Of a stretch of 64,000 bases of DNA, positions 1-9,063 are shown piece after piece. The stretch spans positions 296,911 to 360,910 of the forward strand of contig CALAMI010000015.1 in assembly GCA_937925685.1 (NCBI GenBank). Direction: 5' to 3'. Position numbers and translations under genes: made by a program. This DNA is from Candidatus Binatia bacterium (GTDB taxonomy: Bacteria > Desulfobacterota > Binatia > HRBIN30). The notes below the pieces were generated by a model, which was given only the letters and a program-made list of their open reading frames with translations, ran no database searches and was not told the origin of the DNA. Every line of letters begins with the position of its first letter. The stretch's first letter is position 1.

Positions 1-1
1 T

Positions 2-1417
2 CTCGTTCAGGTTCGCTTACTGCCCTCGGTGAGCCTGATGGAATCGGTGGACACCTTCACCCGTCTCGAACGAATGCTGCTCGAGTTTCCTCAAGTGCAA
101 CGTGTGGTGACGAAAATCGGGCGGCCCGACATCGCTACGGAAACGATGGGGATTTACGAAGGCGATATGTACGTCTTGCTAAAGCCAGCCAACCAATGGC
201 CCGACTCACGGGGGAGAGAAAGTCTGGTCGAAGCCATGGCCGAGCATCTCGGTTCCGTGCCTGGGGTATCACTCAACTTCACACAGCCGATGGCGATGCG
301 GCTGGACGAAGTGATCTCGGGAATCAAGGCCGATCTAGCTGTAAAAATTTTTGGGCCCGATCCTCATCAGCTCCACCGACTCGGGAACGAGATCCACGGA
401 GTCCTCCAAACTATACCCGGCATTGCCGACCTTCGGCTGGAGTTACTATCGGGAGCACGCGAGGTTTCGGTCGCCATCGACCGTGCAGCCCTAGCCCGCT
501 ACGGGCTGTCCGTCGAAGAGGTGCGAGAAGCAGTGGAAGCAGCCACCGGAGGCGTCGCCGCAGCGGAACTATTGCAAGGAGTCCGTCGCTTTCCTGTAGT
601 CGTTCGCCTGCCGGAGTCGTATCGGCGCGACCCCGCTTCTCTAGGGCGCATCCCTCTGGTTGCGCCAGGCGGCGAACGGCTTCGCCTCGATCAAATCGCA
701 CGGGTCACGCTCGTCGAGTCGCCCGAAGCGATTCATCGAGAAGACGGCCAACGCCGACTTGTGGTGCAGGCGAATGTACGGGGTCGGGACTTGGGAAGCG
801 TTGTCGCCGAAGCACATCGGCGCATCGAAGAAACCGTACACCTACCACCGGGGTACTACTTTCGTTGGGGTGGACAATTCGAGCACCAACAACGTGCGAT
901 GCGCCGACTGTCGATCGTGGTCCCCTTGGCTCTCCTGACCATTGCCGTTTTGCTCTACGGCGCCTTTGGTCGGGTCCGCTATGCCGTCCTCGTGCTTTCT
1001 GGCGTACCCTTTGGCCTGGTGGGTGGCGTCGCCGCACTCTGGCTGCGGGGGCTGCATTTGAACCTGGCGGCATCTATTGGCTTCGTGGCACTTTTCGGAG
1101 TGGCCGTGCTCAACGGCATCGTGATGGTTTCTGCCATCAACCGTTTTCGCGCTGATGGGCTGGAACTCAACGAGGCAACCATTCGTGGTGCCACCCAGCG
1201 GCTCAAACCGGTTCTGATGACGGCACTGGTTGCCGCGTTTGGCTTTTTGCCAATGGCGATTTCACAGAGCTCTGGAGCAGAGGTGCAACGGCCCTTGGCT
1301 ACAGTCGTGATCGGTGGAATTCTTTCCGCAGCCTTGCTCACCCTGGTGATTCTGCCATCGCTCTACGTGTGGGTGGAAAGGCGCTACCTGACCAGGGCGA
1401 GTCACGAACGCCCGTAG
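2..1417 (+). CDS. HME-RND heavy-metal efflux pump, CzcA/CusA family (3' part)
   Basis: The reading frame is open from the first base, so this is the C-terminal part of a longer protein; family members are about 1,000-1,050 residues. It would be the inner-membrane proton-antiport subunit of a tripartite CBA pump that exports metal cations (Cu/Ag or Co/Zn/Cd). Seen: a periplasmic porter-like region, then from about residue 290 several membrane helices, with the family-typical stretches AVLNGIVMVS, RLKPVLMTALVA and GAEVQRPLATVVIGG. The substrate-defining charged residues of the middle membrane helix lie upstream of the window, so the metal cannot be assigned. The adaptor and outer-membrane subunits are not in the window. 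priA follows 10 nt downstream on the same strand. Confidence 0.9.
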   Translation, partial: LVQVRLLPSVSLMESVDTFTRLERMLLEFPQVQRVVTKIGRPDIATETMGIYEGDMYVLLKPANQWPDSRGRESLVEAMAEHLGSVPGVSLNFTQPMAMRLDEVISGIKADLAVKIFGPDPHQLHRLGNEIHGVLQTIPGIADLRLELLSGAREVSVAIDRAALARYGLSVEEVREAVEAATGGVAAAELLQGVRRFPVVVRLPESYRRDPASLGRIPLVAPGGERLRLDQIARVTLVESPEAIHREDGQRRLVVQANVRGRDLGSVVAEAHRRIEETVHLPPGYYFRWGGQFEHQQRAMRRLSIVVPLALLTIAVLLYGAFGRVRYAVLVLSGVPFGLVGGVAALWLRGLHLNLAASIGFVALFGVAVLNGIVMVSAINRFRADGLELNEATIRGATQRLKPVLMTALVAAFGFLPMAISQSSGAEVQRPLATVVIGGILSAALLTLVILPSLYVWVERRYLTRASHERP

Positions 1418-1427
1418 ATCTTCCGCC

Positions 1428-3941
1428 ATGCCCGCAGACCCACTTGACCAAGCGACGGCGAACCCACTTCTCGCCGCTTCCCCTCCCAGCCAATCTTCGC
1501 TCCGGGCCCCAGTGGTGCGCGTAGCGCTGGTGCCTTCGCAGGGGAGTCTAGAAGCGCTCGATTATTTCGTTCCCGAGGAACTCGCTGCTGCTGTCGCTGT
1601 GGGAAGCCGCGTCGTTGTTCCCCTTGGGCAGCGCTTTGTCTTCGGTGTCGTCGTCGGCACAGTCCAACACTCCGACGCTCCGCAACTACGCCCGATTGCT
1701 GCGTCGTTGGACCGAAGCGGGCCACTGTTCGACTCGTCTTGGCTCGAACTCGGGCGCTGGCTGGCTCAGTACTACCTCGGTTCGCTGGGCGATGCGCTTG
1801 CAACCATGCTTCCAAGCCCGATCCAAGTGCGTGTCCAACGCCTTCTTCAAGCCGAACCCGCTACCCTCCATGCCTTGACCGATGCGCGCGACCGCCAGGC
1901 GATCGAATACGTGATCGGACACCCACTCGTTCCGTTCGCAGAGCTACATCGACGCCTGAAGACTGTGCCCAAGGGGCGGTTGGAGCGGCTGTGTCGGCAA
2001 GGGCTCCTCAAAGTGACCTACCAAGCGCGCGCCTTGACCCCGTCGTTTCTCCCGGGCGCGGTGGTCGTCCGGGTGGTCCACCCCTTACCTGAGTTCGAGG
2101 CAGAAACATGGGGTAAGAAACGGCCGGCGCTTTGGCGCCTTTACGAATATATACAACATCACCCCTCGGGCTTTGCCACGCTCGATGAACTCAAAGCGAA
2201 CTTTGCGTCCGCGACCGCGAAGATTCGGGCCTTGGAGCAGGCGGGTATCGTGGAAAGAGTTTCCTTACCACCAGAATCCAACCGGCTGTCTTTTGAGCCC
2301 CGAACGTCCGGGGGGGAGTTGCAACTGACGAGGCACCAACACGAGGCCGTCCGCCAAATCGTCGAGGCGTTATCCGCGGGCTTCCAGCCTTTCCTTCTTT
2401 ATGGAGTTACCGGAAGCGGGAAAACCGAAGTGTACTTACGTGCGGCCAAAGCGTGCCTGGAGGCAGGGCGCTCGGTCTTAGTCCTCGTACCGGAGATCTC
2501 TTTAACCCACCAGCTCGTTGCTGCGCTCAAGGCACGCTTTGGCGATGGTATCGCGGTGTTGCACAGCGGGCTGAGCGGTCGGGAGCGATGGCGATGCTGG
2601 GATCACCTCGCCTCCGGCACGCTGCGGGTAGCAGCCGGAGCGCGCAGTGCCGTGTTCGCGCCAGTACGGAACCTTGGCCTGATTATCGTCGACGAAGAGC
2701 ACGATAGCGCCTACAAACAAGAGGAAGGCCTGCGCTACCACGCTCGCGACGTTGCCGTCGTGCGCGCCCGTCTGGCAAATTGCCCGGTTGTTCTTGGCTC
2801 GGCGACTCCGTCGCTGGAGAGCTACCACAACGCAAGGCAAGGCCGCTATCGGCTCCTGCGTCTACCCGAGCGCGTCGAAACGCGGCCGCTGCCGGTCGTG
2901 GAGATCGTCGATCTCCGCGGCACCACTGTACAGGGGCGCGCCCTGCCCTTGTCGCTTCGGCTGCGTCATGCGCTCGAAGCCAATCTCGCGGCAAAGCAGC
3001 AAAGTTTGCTCTTTCTGAACCGCCGAGGCTTCGCGCGCTTCTTGCAGTGCTTGGAGTGCGGCACCGTGCTGTCTTGCTCGAATTGTTCGGTGAGCCTCAC
3101 TTTCCACCAACGCAGCGCTGCTTTGCAATGCCACCACTGCGGACGCACCGTACCTGCACCTCGTTCTTGCCCGGGCTGCAGTGGGTCTACGATTGCCGCC
3201 TGGAGTGCAGGCACGGAGCAAGTGGAACATACCCTTCGCCACCTCTTCCCTCGGGCCCGCGTGGCGCGACTCGACCGCGACGCGGTCAAGAGCGGGGCCG
3301 CCCTGGCCGAGATTCTCGACCACTGGACAGCGGGGTATTACGATTTCCTCGTCGGCACGCAAATGGTCACCAAGGGGCACCACGTACCCAATGTGACCCT
3401 GGTCGGCGTGATACTCGCTGACTTGTCACGAAACTTTCCCGATTTTCGTTCTGGGGAACGAACCTTCCAGCTGTTGTCTCAAGTTGCCGGGCGCGCGGGA
3501 CGCGGACAAAAGCCGGGAAGAGTCATCGTTCAAACGTACTGCCCCGACGATCCCGTGCTGCGCTGGGCGGCGCAACATGATTACGAGGGCTTCGCCCAGT
3601 ACGAGCTGGCACAGCGCGCGGAACTGTCGTACCCACCGTTTTCCCGGCTGCTTCTCGCCCGCATCGAAGCAACACGGGAGGAGGAGGCAAGACAGCTCGC
3701 CGCTAACTTTGCGGAAATTGTGCGAACCCTTGCCGCGGGGAGCGTCGACGTTCTTGGGCCAGCTCCCGCACCGCTGCTCCGCTTGCGCGGTTGGTTTCGC
3801 TGGCAAGTGCTCCTACGCTCGAAACACTCAGCACTTGCCCGCAAGAGTGCAGCCCAGGCCCGCAATCTCGTCCGTGAGCGCTTGCCCAAAAAGGCGCAGG
3901 TGCGGATCATTCTCGACGTCGACCCCCAATCGCTACTTTGA
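1428..3941 (+). CDS. priA: Primosomal protein N' (replication restart helicase PriA)
   Basis: PriA is a superfamily 2 3'-5' DNA helicase that reloads the replisome at stalled forks. Domain order: an N-terminal 3'-OH DNA-binding domain (about residues 28-130), a winged-helix region, then the helicase core with Walker A GVTGSGKTE (about 326-334), the DEEH box (about 422-425) and the GSATPS motif (about 457-462). The zinc-binding insert has eight cysteines, at about residues 541, 544, 550, 553, 568, 571, 581 and 584, in the family CxxC pairs. Motifs V/VI (VGTQMVTKGHH, QVAGRAGRG) are intact. Its 837 residues are slightly longer than E. coli PriA because of an N-terminal tail of about 25 residues; GTG or ATG codons further in are possible starts. 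Confidence 0.97.
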   Translation: MPADPLDQATANPLLAASPPSQSSLRAPVVRVALVPSQGSLEALDYFVPEELAAAVAVGSRVVVPLGQRFVFGVVVGTVQHSDAPQLRPIAASLDRSGPLFDSSWLELGRWLAQYYLGSLGDALATMLPSPIQVRVQRLLQAEPATLHALTDARDRQAIEYVIGHPLVPFAELHRRLKTVPKGRLERLCRQGLLKVTYQARALTPSFLPGAVVVRVVHPLPEFEAETWGKKRPALWRLYEYIQHHPSGFATLDELKANFASATAKIRALEQAGIVERVSLPPESNRLSFEPRTSGGELQLTRHQHEAVRQIVEALSAGFQPFLLYGVTGSGKTEVYLRAAKACLEAGRSVLVLVPEISLTHQLVAALKARFGDGIAVLHSGLSGRERWRCWDHLASGTLRVAAGARSAVFAPVRNLGLIIVDEEHDSAYKQEEGLRYHARDVAVVRARLANCPVVLGSATPSLESYHNARQGRYRLLRLPERVETRPLPVVEIVDLRGTTVQGRALPLSLRLRHALEANLAAKQQSLLFLNRRGFARFLQCLECGTVLSCSNCSVSLTFHQRSAALQCHHCGRTVPAPRSCPGCSGSTIAAWSAGTEQVEHTLRHLFPRARVARLDRDAVKSGAALAEILDHWTAGYYDFLVGTQMVTKGHHVPNVTLVGVILADLSRNFPDFRSGERTFQLLSQVAGRAGRGQKPGRVIVQTYCPDDPVLRWAAQHDYEGFAQYELAQRAELSYPPFSRLLLARIEATREEEARQLAANFAEIVRTLAAGSVDVLGPAPAPLLRLRGWFRWQVLLRSKHSALARKSAAQARNLVRERLPKKAQVRIILDVDPQSLL

Positions 3942-5228
3942 CACCCTACCTACCATGCAAACCAAGGCGCTGAACCGTCTGCCTCGCAAGCGCCCACCCA
4001 AGGAGCGCGCCTTGGCCCAAACCCAGTTCCACTGATACCCTTTTGCCCGCAAGCATTGCAGCGCCCGGCGCTCCATGCCCTCTTTGGTCTCCTCCCTCCG
4101 CCAGCAAGGTGTAAAATAGAACACTTCCACAGTCTCTCGCAGCCCATTTCTCACGCCCACGCCTCGGCCGAGATTGGGTGAAGCAGGCTCAGCGTTGGAG
4201 CCCCCCGGCCAGGCAAAGCCCCGCCTCTGGCTCCTCAAGCAGCTGCCCGCCGGCAGCGTTCGACGGTAGACCCCGTCTTTTTCTTGGATGTCGCCCCTGG
4301 CATTGCCGATCCCGGCAGCTCCAGAATGCTACGGCGTCTCTCGGCTGGCGACTAGCCCCGGGACTTGAGTGGCCACTGTGCGAAGGGTTTTTCCCACGGC
4401 GCCCAAGGTCTTGAATGCACCCGCCCATGCATGGCCACGCTGGCGTCGGCAAGTGTTTAAACTGCACCATAGCTCTGCACGCTCCTGCACTCCTCGCAGG
4501 AGGGCGTCTGCAAAAGGCAAGGAGCACCAAACCTTGGCAGGCAACACCCGCTGCACTGTGATCTTTGCCCCACCACCAAACACGGCTCCCACGAAGTATG
4601 CCCCCTATGCGCAACCGACAAGTTTTCCAGAATGCAAGCTGCGCTCAGCTGATCGTCACAAAGACTACCGAGAGTGTGCGGCAGCCGCGGCTTCTCTCCG
4701 TGGCTGGCAGACGGCACTGGCCCGAGAACAAAACCCCGTGCTGCGCCAAAAGGCGCCAGCCCGGCTGCCCGCCGCTCAAAGGCACTCAACTGCCACGAGT
4801 CCCCAACGTTCGATGAATCACCTGCGATCTCTTCCACAGCACGCGCGGGGCTTTGCTCTTGCCTGGGGTAGCGCAATCTTGCCTAGCTACTCGAGTTTGC
4901 CAACTCTGCACGGAGCACACCCCGGTTACTAGGATTCGTTTGCCCTCGGCGCGTAACGGAGCTCAAACTACTAGCTTACCGTTCCCGTTCTCTCCACCGC
5001 AGTGCACTGGTAACCACTGCATTACCTGTTCGGTTTCTCGCCCCCTTTTGGGCGGGCGATGAACGAGAATTTCCTTCCGTACCGCGTTCGTTATCCTGCG
5101 CTCAGCTCATAAATCGGCTGCTGTACCAATTCCGCCGCATGGCAACATTGCCGTATCTCTATGGGCTCGAACCGAGGGTGAAATCGACAAGCGCGCTCGT
5201 TATTGCTTGCACGCGCGGAGCAAGTGCC
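3942..5228. other. Gene-free stretch upstream of the CARF-deaminase
   Basis: About 1.3 kb with no convincing coding sequence. Short open frames on both strands have no recognisable motifs and no good ribosome-binding sites. No direct repeats with regular spacing (CRISPR) and no tRNA-like fold were seen. A short hairpin (TCGCCC...GGGCGA) lies near 5038-5059 without a T tract. The length is unusual for this compact genome, so it may be decayed accessory DNA; that is inference. Confidence 0.5.
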
Positions 5229-7358
5229 GTGGGTGAAGGGCCAAAGAGCATTCTTCTATGCACACTCGGAGCGTCTTGGGCGGTGGTTCCCGAGGTGTTC
5301 GGAATCGTGGCACCTGGGGTTCTCGACTTGTTCCGCAATCATCCGCGGCGGCGCTACTTCGTTGCGGAGCTGGAACGCCGCGGAATCGTTGCGCCCACTG
5401 AGTTATGGGTAGCCACCACGGTAGGTACCCAAGAGCAACGTAACTCGCTCATTCAGTGGTGGCTCGATCTCCCCGAGCATCGCACGCTGCGAATCTGGGT
5501 GGCCGAACGCGCGGCCGACTTGAGTTCCGCCAACGAATGCGACGAGATGCGTGAACTCATTTTCCGCTTGGTGCTCCACGCCTCGCAGTCGGGCCAGCAT
5601 GAAACGCTCGTCTTGAGCCTTGCTGGCGGACGCAAAACCATGAGTGCCGACCTGCAGTGGGCCGGTAGCATCTTTGGCGCTCGGGCTTGCCTCCACGTCA
5701 TCGACCGAAGTTTACCCGAGGCTCTGAAAAAGCCAGCGCCAAAACTATTTGCCGCCCCCTTGGATCCCACGCTCGCTGACAGCCTAGAACCCGTGTTCTT
5801 TGGTCCGTTCGAACGCTCCGACTTGGTCGACCTACACACCGAGGACTGTCCCGCTCTCAGCCCGCAAGAGTTTCCCATCGAAGGCATGATGCTAGAGGAA
5901 ACCGCTGGACGGCTGGAAGTACGGCTCTGGAGGTCAACTGAGCCATCACTCGTGGAGACATGGTGCAAACGAGAGCGTAACCGTGCACGCGTTTACTTCG
6001 CGCACCTCAAAGCGCTTTTGGAGCAAGAACCACGGCCCAACTGGTACGGTCTGTACAGACTCTCGCCGGGAGAAATTGACCGCTTAAGAAAGAGGACCGT
6101 CGGCCCCGAATTGCGAACGTGGTTGGCAACTCTCCCCAAAGCGGATTTGCACTGTCACTTGGGAGGCGTCCTGGACATTCGGGAACAACGTGAAGTGGCG
6201 CGCGCGGTGTGGGACGGACTTTCCACAAGAGAACGCGAGCAGGCGCTAAATGCAGTCCGCAGTTGGTATTGCCGAGCCCAGTGGCCAGAGAACTGGCGGG
6301 ATCTTTTAGGCAAAGGACGTACCCGGGGTAACACGGCTGCCGGAATCCTGCGCTCCTTGAGCGAAGATGAGCTCGCGCGGCGCCTCTATGGCCCTACCGA
6401 GCCCCGTGTGGCCCTTGGCAAGCGGATGGGTTTTCGGGCTTACGAATTGCCCGGCGACCTCTCGGGCTCCACCCTTCTCCAAAGCGAGACTGCCGTGCGC
6501 GAATACGCGCGCCAAACATACCGACGGCTCAGGCGGGACGGGGTGCGTTACTGCGAACTTCGTTGCAGCCCACAAAAGTACCTCCACGATGAAAAAGGGC
6601 AGGGCGACGCGCAGCGGTTCCTGAATGTGTTCAGGGAGGCTCTACGCCAGGTCGAACGGGAAGAGCCAGGCACTGAAATCCGCTTAGTCCTTGTGCTCGA
6701 TCGCCGCAGGGACATCCAGCCCACCGATATCCGACTCGTCACCCAAGCACGCCGGGCGTACCCCGACCTCATCGTGGGCGTGGACATCGCTGGCGATGAA
6801 CAAACCTCTCCGCGCTTCGACGAACTTTCCCACTTGTTGGTTCCGCTCTTCCAGGACTGTCTTCCCCTGACCATTCACGCGGGGGAGGGAGAACCGGCCG
6901 ATAACATCTGGCAAGCAGTTTATCGGTTGCATGGTGAACGCGTCGGACATGGACTCACTCTCCACCAGCACCCGGAGTTGGCTAAGCGACTGCGGGACCG
7001 AGGCATTGCAGTCGAACTTTGCCCGACAAGCAATCTCGAGGTTGTTGGCTACTACGACCCCGAGATCGAGGTGACTTGGAACATGGCTGAGTACCCACTG
7101 AAGAGCTACCTGCGAGAACTGCAGCTCGACGTCGTGCTTTGTACAGACAATCCGGGCATCAGTCGCACCACCCTCGCCGACGAGTACTTACGTGCGGCCC
7201 GCATGTACCGAGATCTTACGCTCTGGCAACTCTTGTCGCTCGTGCGCGCCTCCTTCGAGCACGCCTTCTTGCCAGCCGATCAGCGATCGGATCGGCTCAG
7301 GCGTTACGACAGTGAAATTGTCGAGCGGGTCACGGAGCTTCTACAGGGAAGAATCTAG
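5229..7358 (+). CDS. CARF domain-adenosine deaminase fusion (Cad1-like CRISPR ancillary effector)
   Basis: Numbered from GTG 5229 (709 aa). Residues about 5-175 form a CARF domain of the Cas_NE0113/Csm6 type: the N-terminal strand-loop LLCTLGASWAVVPE and the second signature LAGGRKTMS (GGRKTM at 133-138). Residues about 175-300 are a linker. Residues about 300-709 are an adenosine deaminase fold with every metal/catalytic element: DLHCH (H308, H310), IHAGE (H550, E553), RVGHG (H574), ELCPTSN and CTDNP (D640). Family knowledge: CARF domains bind cyclic oligoadenylates made by type III Cas10, and CARF-ADA fusions (Cad1) deaminate ATP to ITP when activated. No cas10, other cas gene or CRISPR array is in the window. 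Start choice: GGAG at 5217-5220 is 8 nt before GTG 5229 and the CARF signature begins at once; ATG 5139 gives a longer form (739 aa) without a ribosome-binding site. Both halves look intact. Confidence 0.9.
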   Translation: MGEGPKSILLCTLGASWAVVPEVFGIVAPGVLDLFRNHPRRRYFVAELERRGIVAPTELWVATTVGTQEQRNSLIQWWLDLPEHRTLRIWVAERAADLSSANECDEMRELIFRLVLHASQSGQHETLVLSLAGGRKTMSADLQWAGSIFGARACLHVIDRSLPEALKKPAPKLFAAPLDPTLADSLEPVFFGPFERSDLVDLHTEDCPALSPQEFPIEGMMLEETAGRLEVRLWRSTEPSLVETWCKRERNRARVYFAHLKALLEQEPRPNWYGLYRLSPGEIDRLRKRTVGPELRTWLATLPKADLHCHLGGVLDIREQREVARAVWDGLSTREREQALNAVRSWYCRAQWPENWRDLLGKGRTRGNTAAGILRSLSEDELARRLYGPTEPRVALGKRMGFRAYELPGDLSGSTLLQSETAVREYARQTYRRLRRDGVRYCELRCSPQKYLHDEKGQGDAQRFLNVFREALRQVEREEPGTEIRLVLVLDRRRDIQPTDIRLVTQARRAYPDLIVGVDIAGDEQTSPRFDELSHLLVPLFQDCLPLTIHAGEGEPADNIWQAVYRLHGERVGHGLTLHQHPELAKRLRDRGIAVELCPTSNLEVVGYYDPEIEVTWNMAEYPLKSYLRELQLDVVLCTDNPGISRTTLADEYLRAARMYRDLTLWQLLSLVRASFEHAFLPADQRSDRLRRYDSEIVERVTELLQGRI

Positions 7359-7504
7359 AAGCACGCGGGCTTCCTCTAACCTACTCGGGCCCAAAGGCGC
7401 AAAGAGGGTCAGATTTGTCGCCCTGTTTCCCCGGGGGCGATCCCGCAACTAGCTTCCCTAAGCCCTTGCGGCCGCAATCGTAACTTGCCTAGTTTGGATG
7501 AAGT

Positions 7505-8047
7505 ATGCCATTGCGACCCATTTTGAAATACCCCGACCCAAATTTGAAGCGCGTATCCGCGCCGGTGTCCAACGTCGATCACCGGGTGCTCAGCCTTCTC
7601 GAAGACCTGGTGGAAACCATGTACCACGCTCCCGGAATTGGCCTTGCCGCCCCCCAAGTGGGCACACTCGAACGGATCATCGTACTCGATGTAGACAAGG
7701 AGTTGGGGGGGGTGGGATTGATCAAGCTGATCAACCCCGAAATCGTCGCCCGCGAAGGCTCTACAGTTTTTGAAGAAGGCTGCCTCAGCGTCATTGGCTT
7801 CACTGCCGAGGTGCGCCGAGCATCGAAGGTCACCGTTCGTGCCTGGACCCCGGAGGAAAAGGAGGTACAATTCGAAGCAGGAGGCTTGTTCGCGGTGGCT
7901 TTGCAACACGAAATCGACCACCTGGACGGCAAGCTCTTTCTCGACCGCATCAGCAGTCTTAAGCGCGACCTTTACCGGCGCCGATTGAAAAAGTGGATGC
8001 GAGAGGGGTTCCCGGAAGAGCTAACCGCACCATCGAGTAGCCTGTGA
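7505..8047 (+). CDS. def: Peptide deformylase
   Basis: A metalloenzyme that removes the N-formyl group from nascent proteins at the ribosome exit. All three family motifs are present: GIGLAAPQ (residues 44-51), EGCLS (91-95, metal ligand Cys93) and HEIDH (135-139, metal-ligand histidines and catalytic Glu136). The length of 180 residues is normal. Its stop overlaps the GTG start of fmt (GTGA), the classical def-fmt coupling of formylation and deformylation. ATG 7505 was chosen because family members begin only a few residues before the 'ILKYPDP' strand. Confidence 0.97.
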   Translation: MPLRPILKYPDPNLKRVSAPVSNVDHRVLSLLEDLVETMYHAPGIGLAAPQVGTLERIIVLDVDKELGGVGLIKLINPEIVAREGSTVFEEGCLSVIGFTAEVRRASKVTVRAWTPEEKEVQFEAGGLFAVALQHEIDHLDGKLFLDRISSLKRDLYRRRLKKWMREGFPEELTAPSSSL

Positions 8048-9063
8048 CCAGGGTGACGCTGACCGACAACCAAGACGCTCACCCGCAGCCGGGTTGCACG
8101 GGTTGGCGCATCGTTTTCTTTGGTACTCCGGAGTTCGCTGTTCCCTCTTTGCAGGCACTCCTTGCTCACGGCGAACGTGTCGTTGGCGTGGTCACGCAGC
8201 CAGACAAACCTGCTGGCAGGGGCCGGCACCCCGCAGCTCCTGCGGTGAAAGTGCTGGCGATGGAGCACGGGTTGCCATTGACGCAACCAGAAAAAGTGCG
8301 GAACAATGCGGATTTCCTTGCTTTGCTGCGAAGTTGGCAACCCGATGTGATTGTCGTGGTGGCCTACGGAAAAATTTTGCCACGCGAGATTCTCGAGGTT
8401 CCTCCGCACGGATGCATCAATGTGCACGCCTCGTTGCTGCCTCGCTACCGTGGGGCGGCACCGATTCAATGGGCGCTCATTCGTGGGGAAAAGGAAACAG
8501 GCATTACCATCATGCTCATGAACGAGGAAATGGACGCAGGTCCGGTACTGTTACAGTGCCCTGTGACCATTGGTCCCGACGAGACTTTTGGGGAGCTCCA
8601 ACAGCGATTAGCCCATCTCGGCGCCCGCTGTTTGCTCGAGGCTCTGCGCAAGTGGCAAGCTGGAGTCTTGACGCCGCAGCCGCAGGACGGTGCGCAGGCA
8701 ACGTTCGCGCCACCGATCAGCAAAGAATTGGGAGAAATTAACTGGGCACAGCCAGCGGAAACGATCGCGTGCTTAGTGCGCGGGCTGAGCCCGAGCCCCG
8801 GCGCGTACTTCTTTTTCGAAGGGCGGCGGGTAAAAGTGTATCGTGCTTACGAGCTCCCAATGCAGCCACAAACCGCCCCTCCAGGCACGGTGCTTCGCGT
8901 CGAGCCTCAGCTCGAAGTAGCATGCCAAAGTGGAGTGCTCGTGCTTTGCGAAATCCAGCTCGAGGGCCGGCGCAAAGCCACCGGTAGCGAGGTGGCCCGC
9001 GGACTGCGGTGGCAACCAGGGTTGCGCTTGCCTTCAGGAACGCATGGAGCGCTTACGCTCTGA
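8044..9063 (+). CDS. fmt: Methionyl-tRNA formyltransferase
   Basis: Transfers the formyl group of 10-formyl-THF to initiator Met-tRNA. The Rossmann-like formyltransferase domain begins at VFFGTPEFAVPSL; the folate-binding/catalytic signature NVHASLLPRYRGAAP (around residue 128) retains the catalytic Asn and His, followed by the catalytic Asp in the MDAGPVLL segment. The C-terminal OB-like domain is present and the length (339 aa) is near normal, with an N-terminal extension of about 20 residues. The GTG start overlaps the stop of def by 4 nt, and the end overlaps rsmB by 20 nt, indicating one operon. Compare the second formyltransferase-like gene at 59417-60343, which lacks the Asn. Confidence 0.96.
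   Translation: MTRVTLTDNQDAHPQPGCTGWRIVFFGTPEFAVPSLQALLAHGERVVGVVTQPDKPAGRGRHPAAPAVKVLAMEHGLPLTQPEKVRNNADFLALLRSWQPDVIVVVAYGKILPREILEVPPHGCINVHASLLPRYRGAAPIQWALIRGEKETGITIMLMNEEMDAGPVLLQCPVTIGPDETFGELQQRLAHLGARCLLEALRKWQAGVLTPQPQDGAQATFAPPISKELGEINWAQPAETIACLVRGLSPSPGAYFFFEGRRVKVYRAYELPMQPQTAPPGTVLRVEPQLEVACQSGVLVLCEIQLEGRRKATGSEVARGLRWQPGLRLPSGTHGALTL

Noticed and set aside
3942-5228. CRISPR array or cas remnants upstream of the CARF-deaminase
   Set aside because: No regularly spaced direct repeats and no cas-like frame could be seen on either strand.
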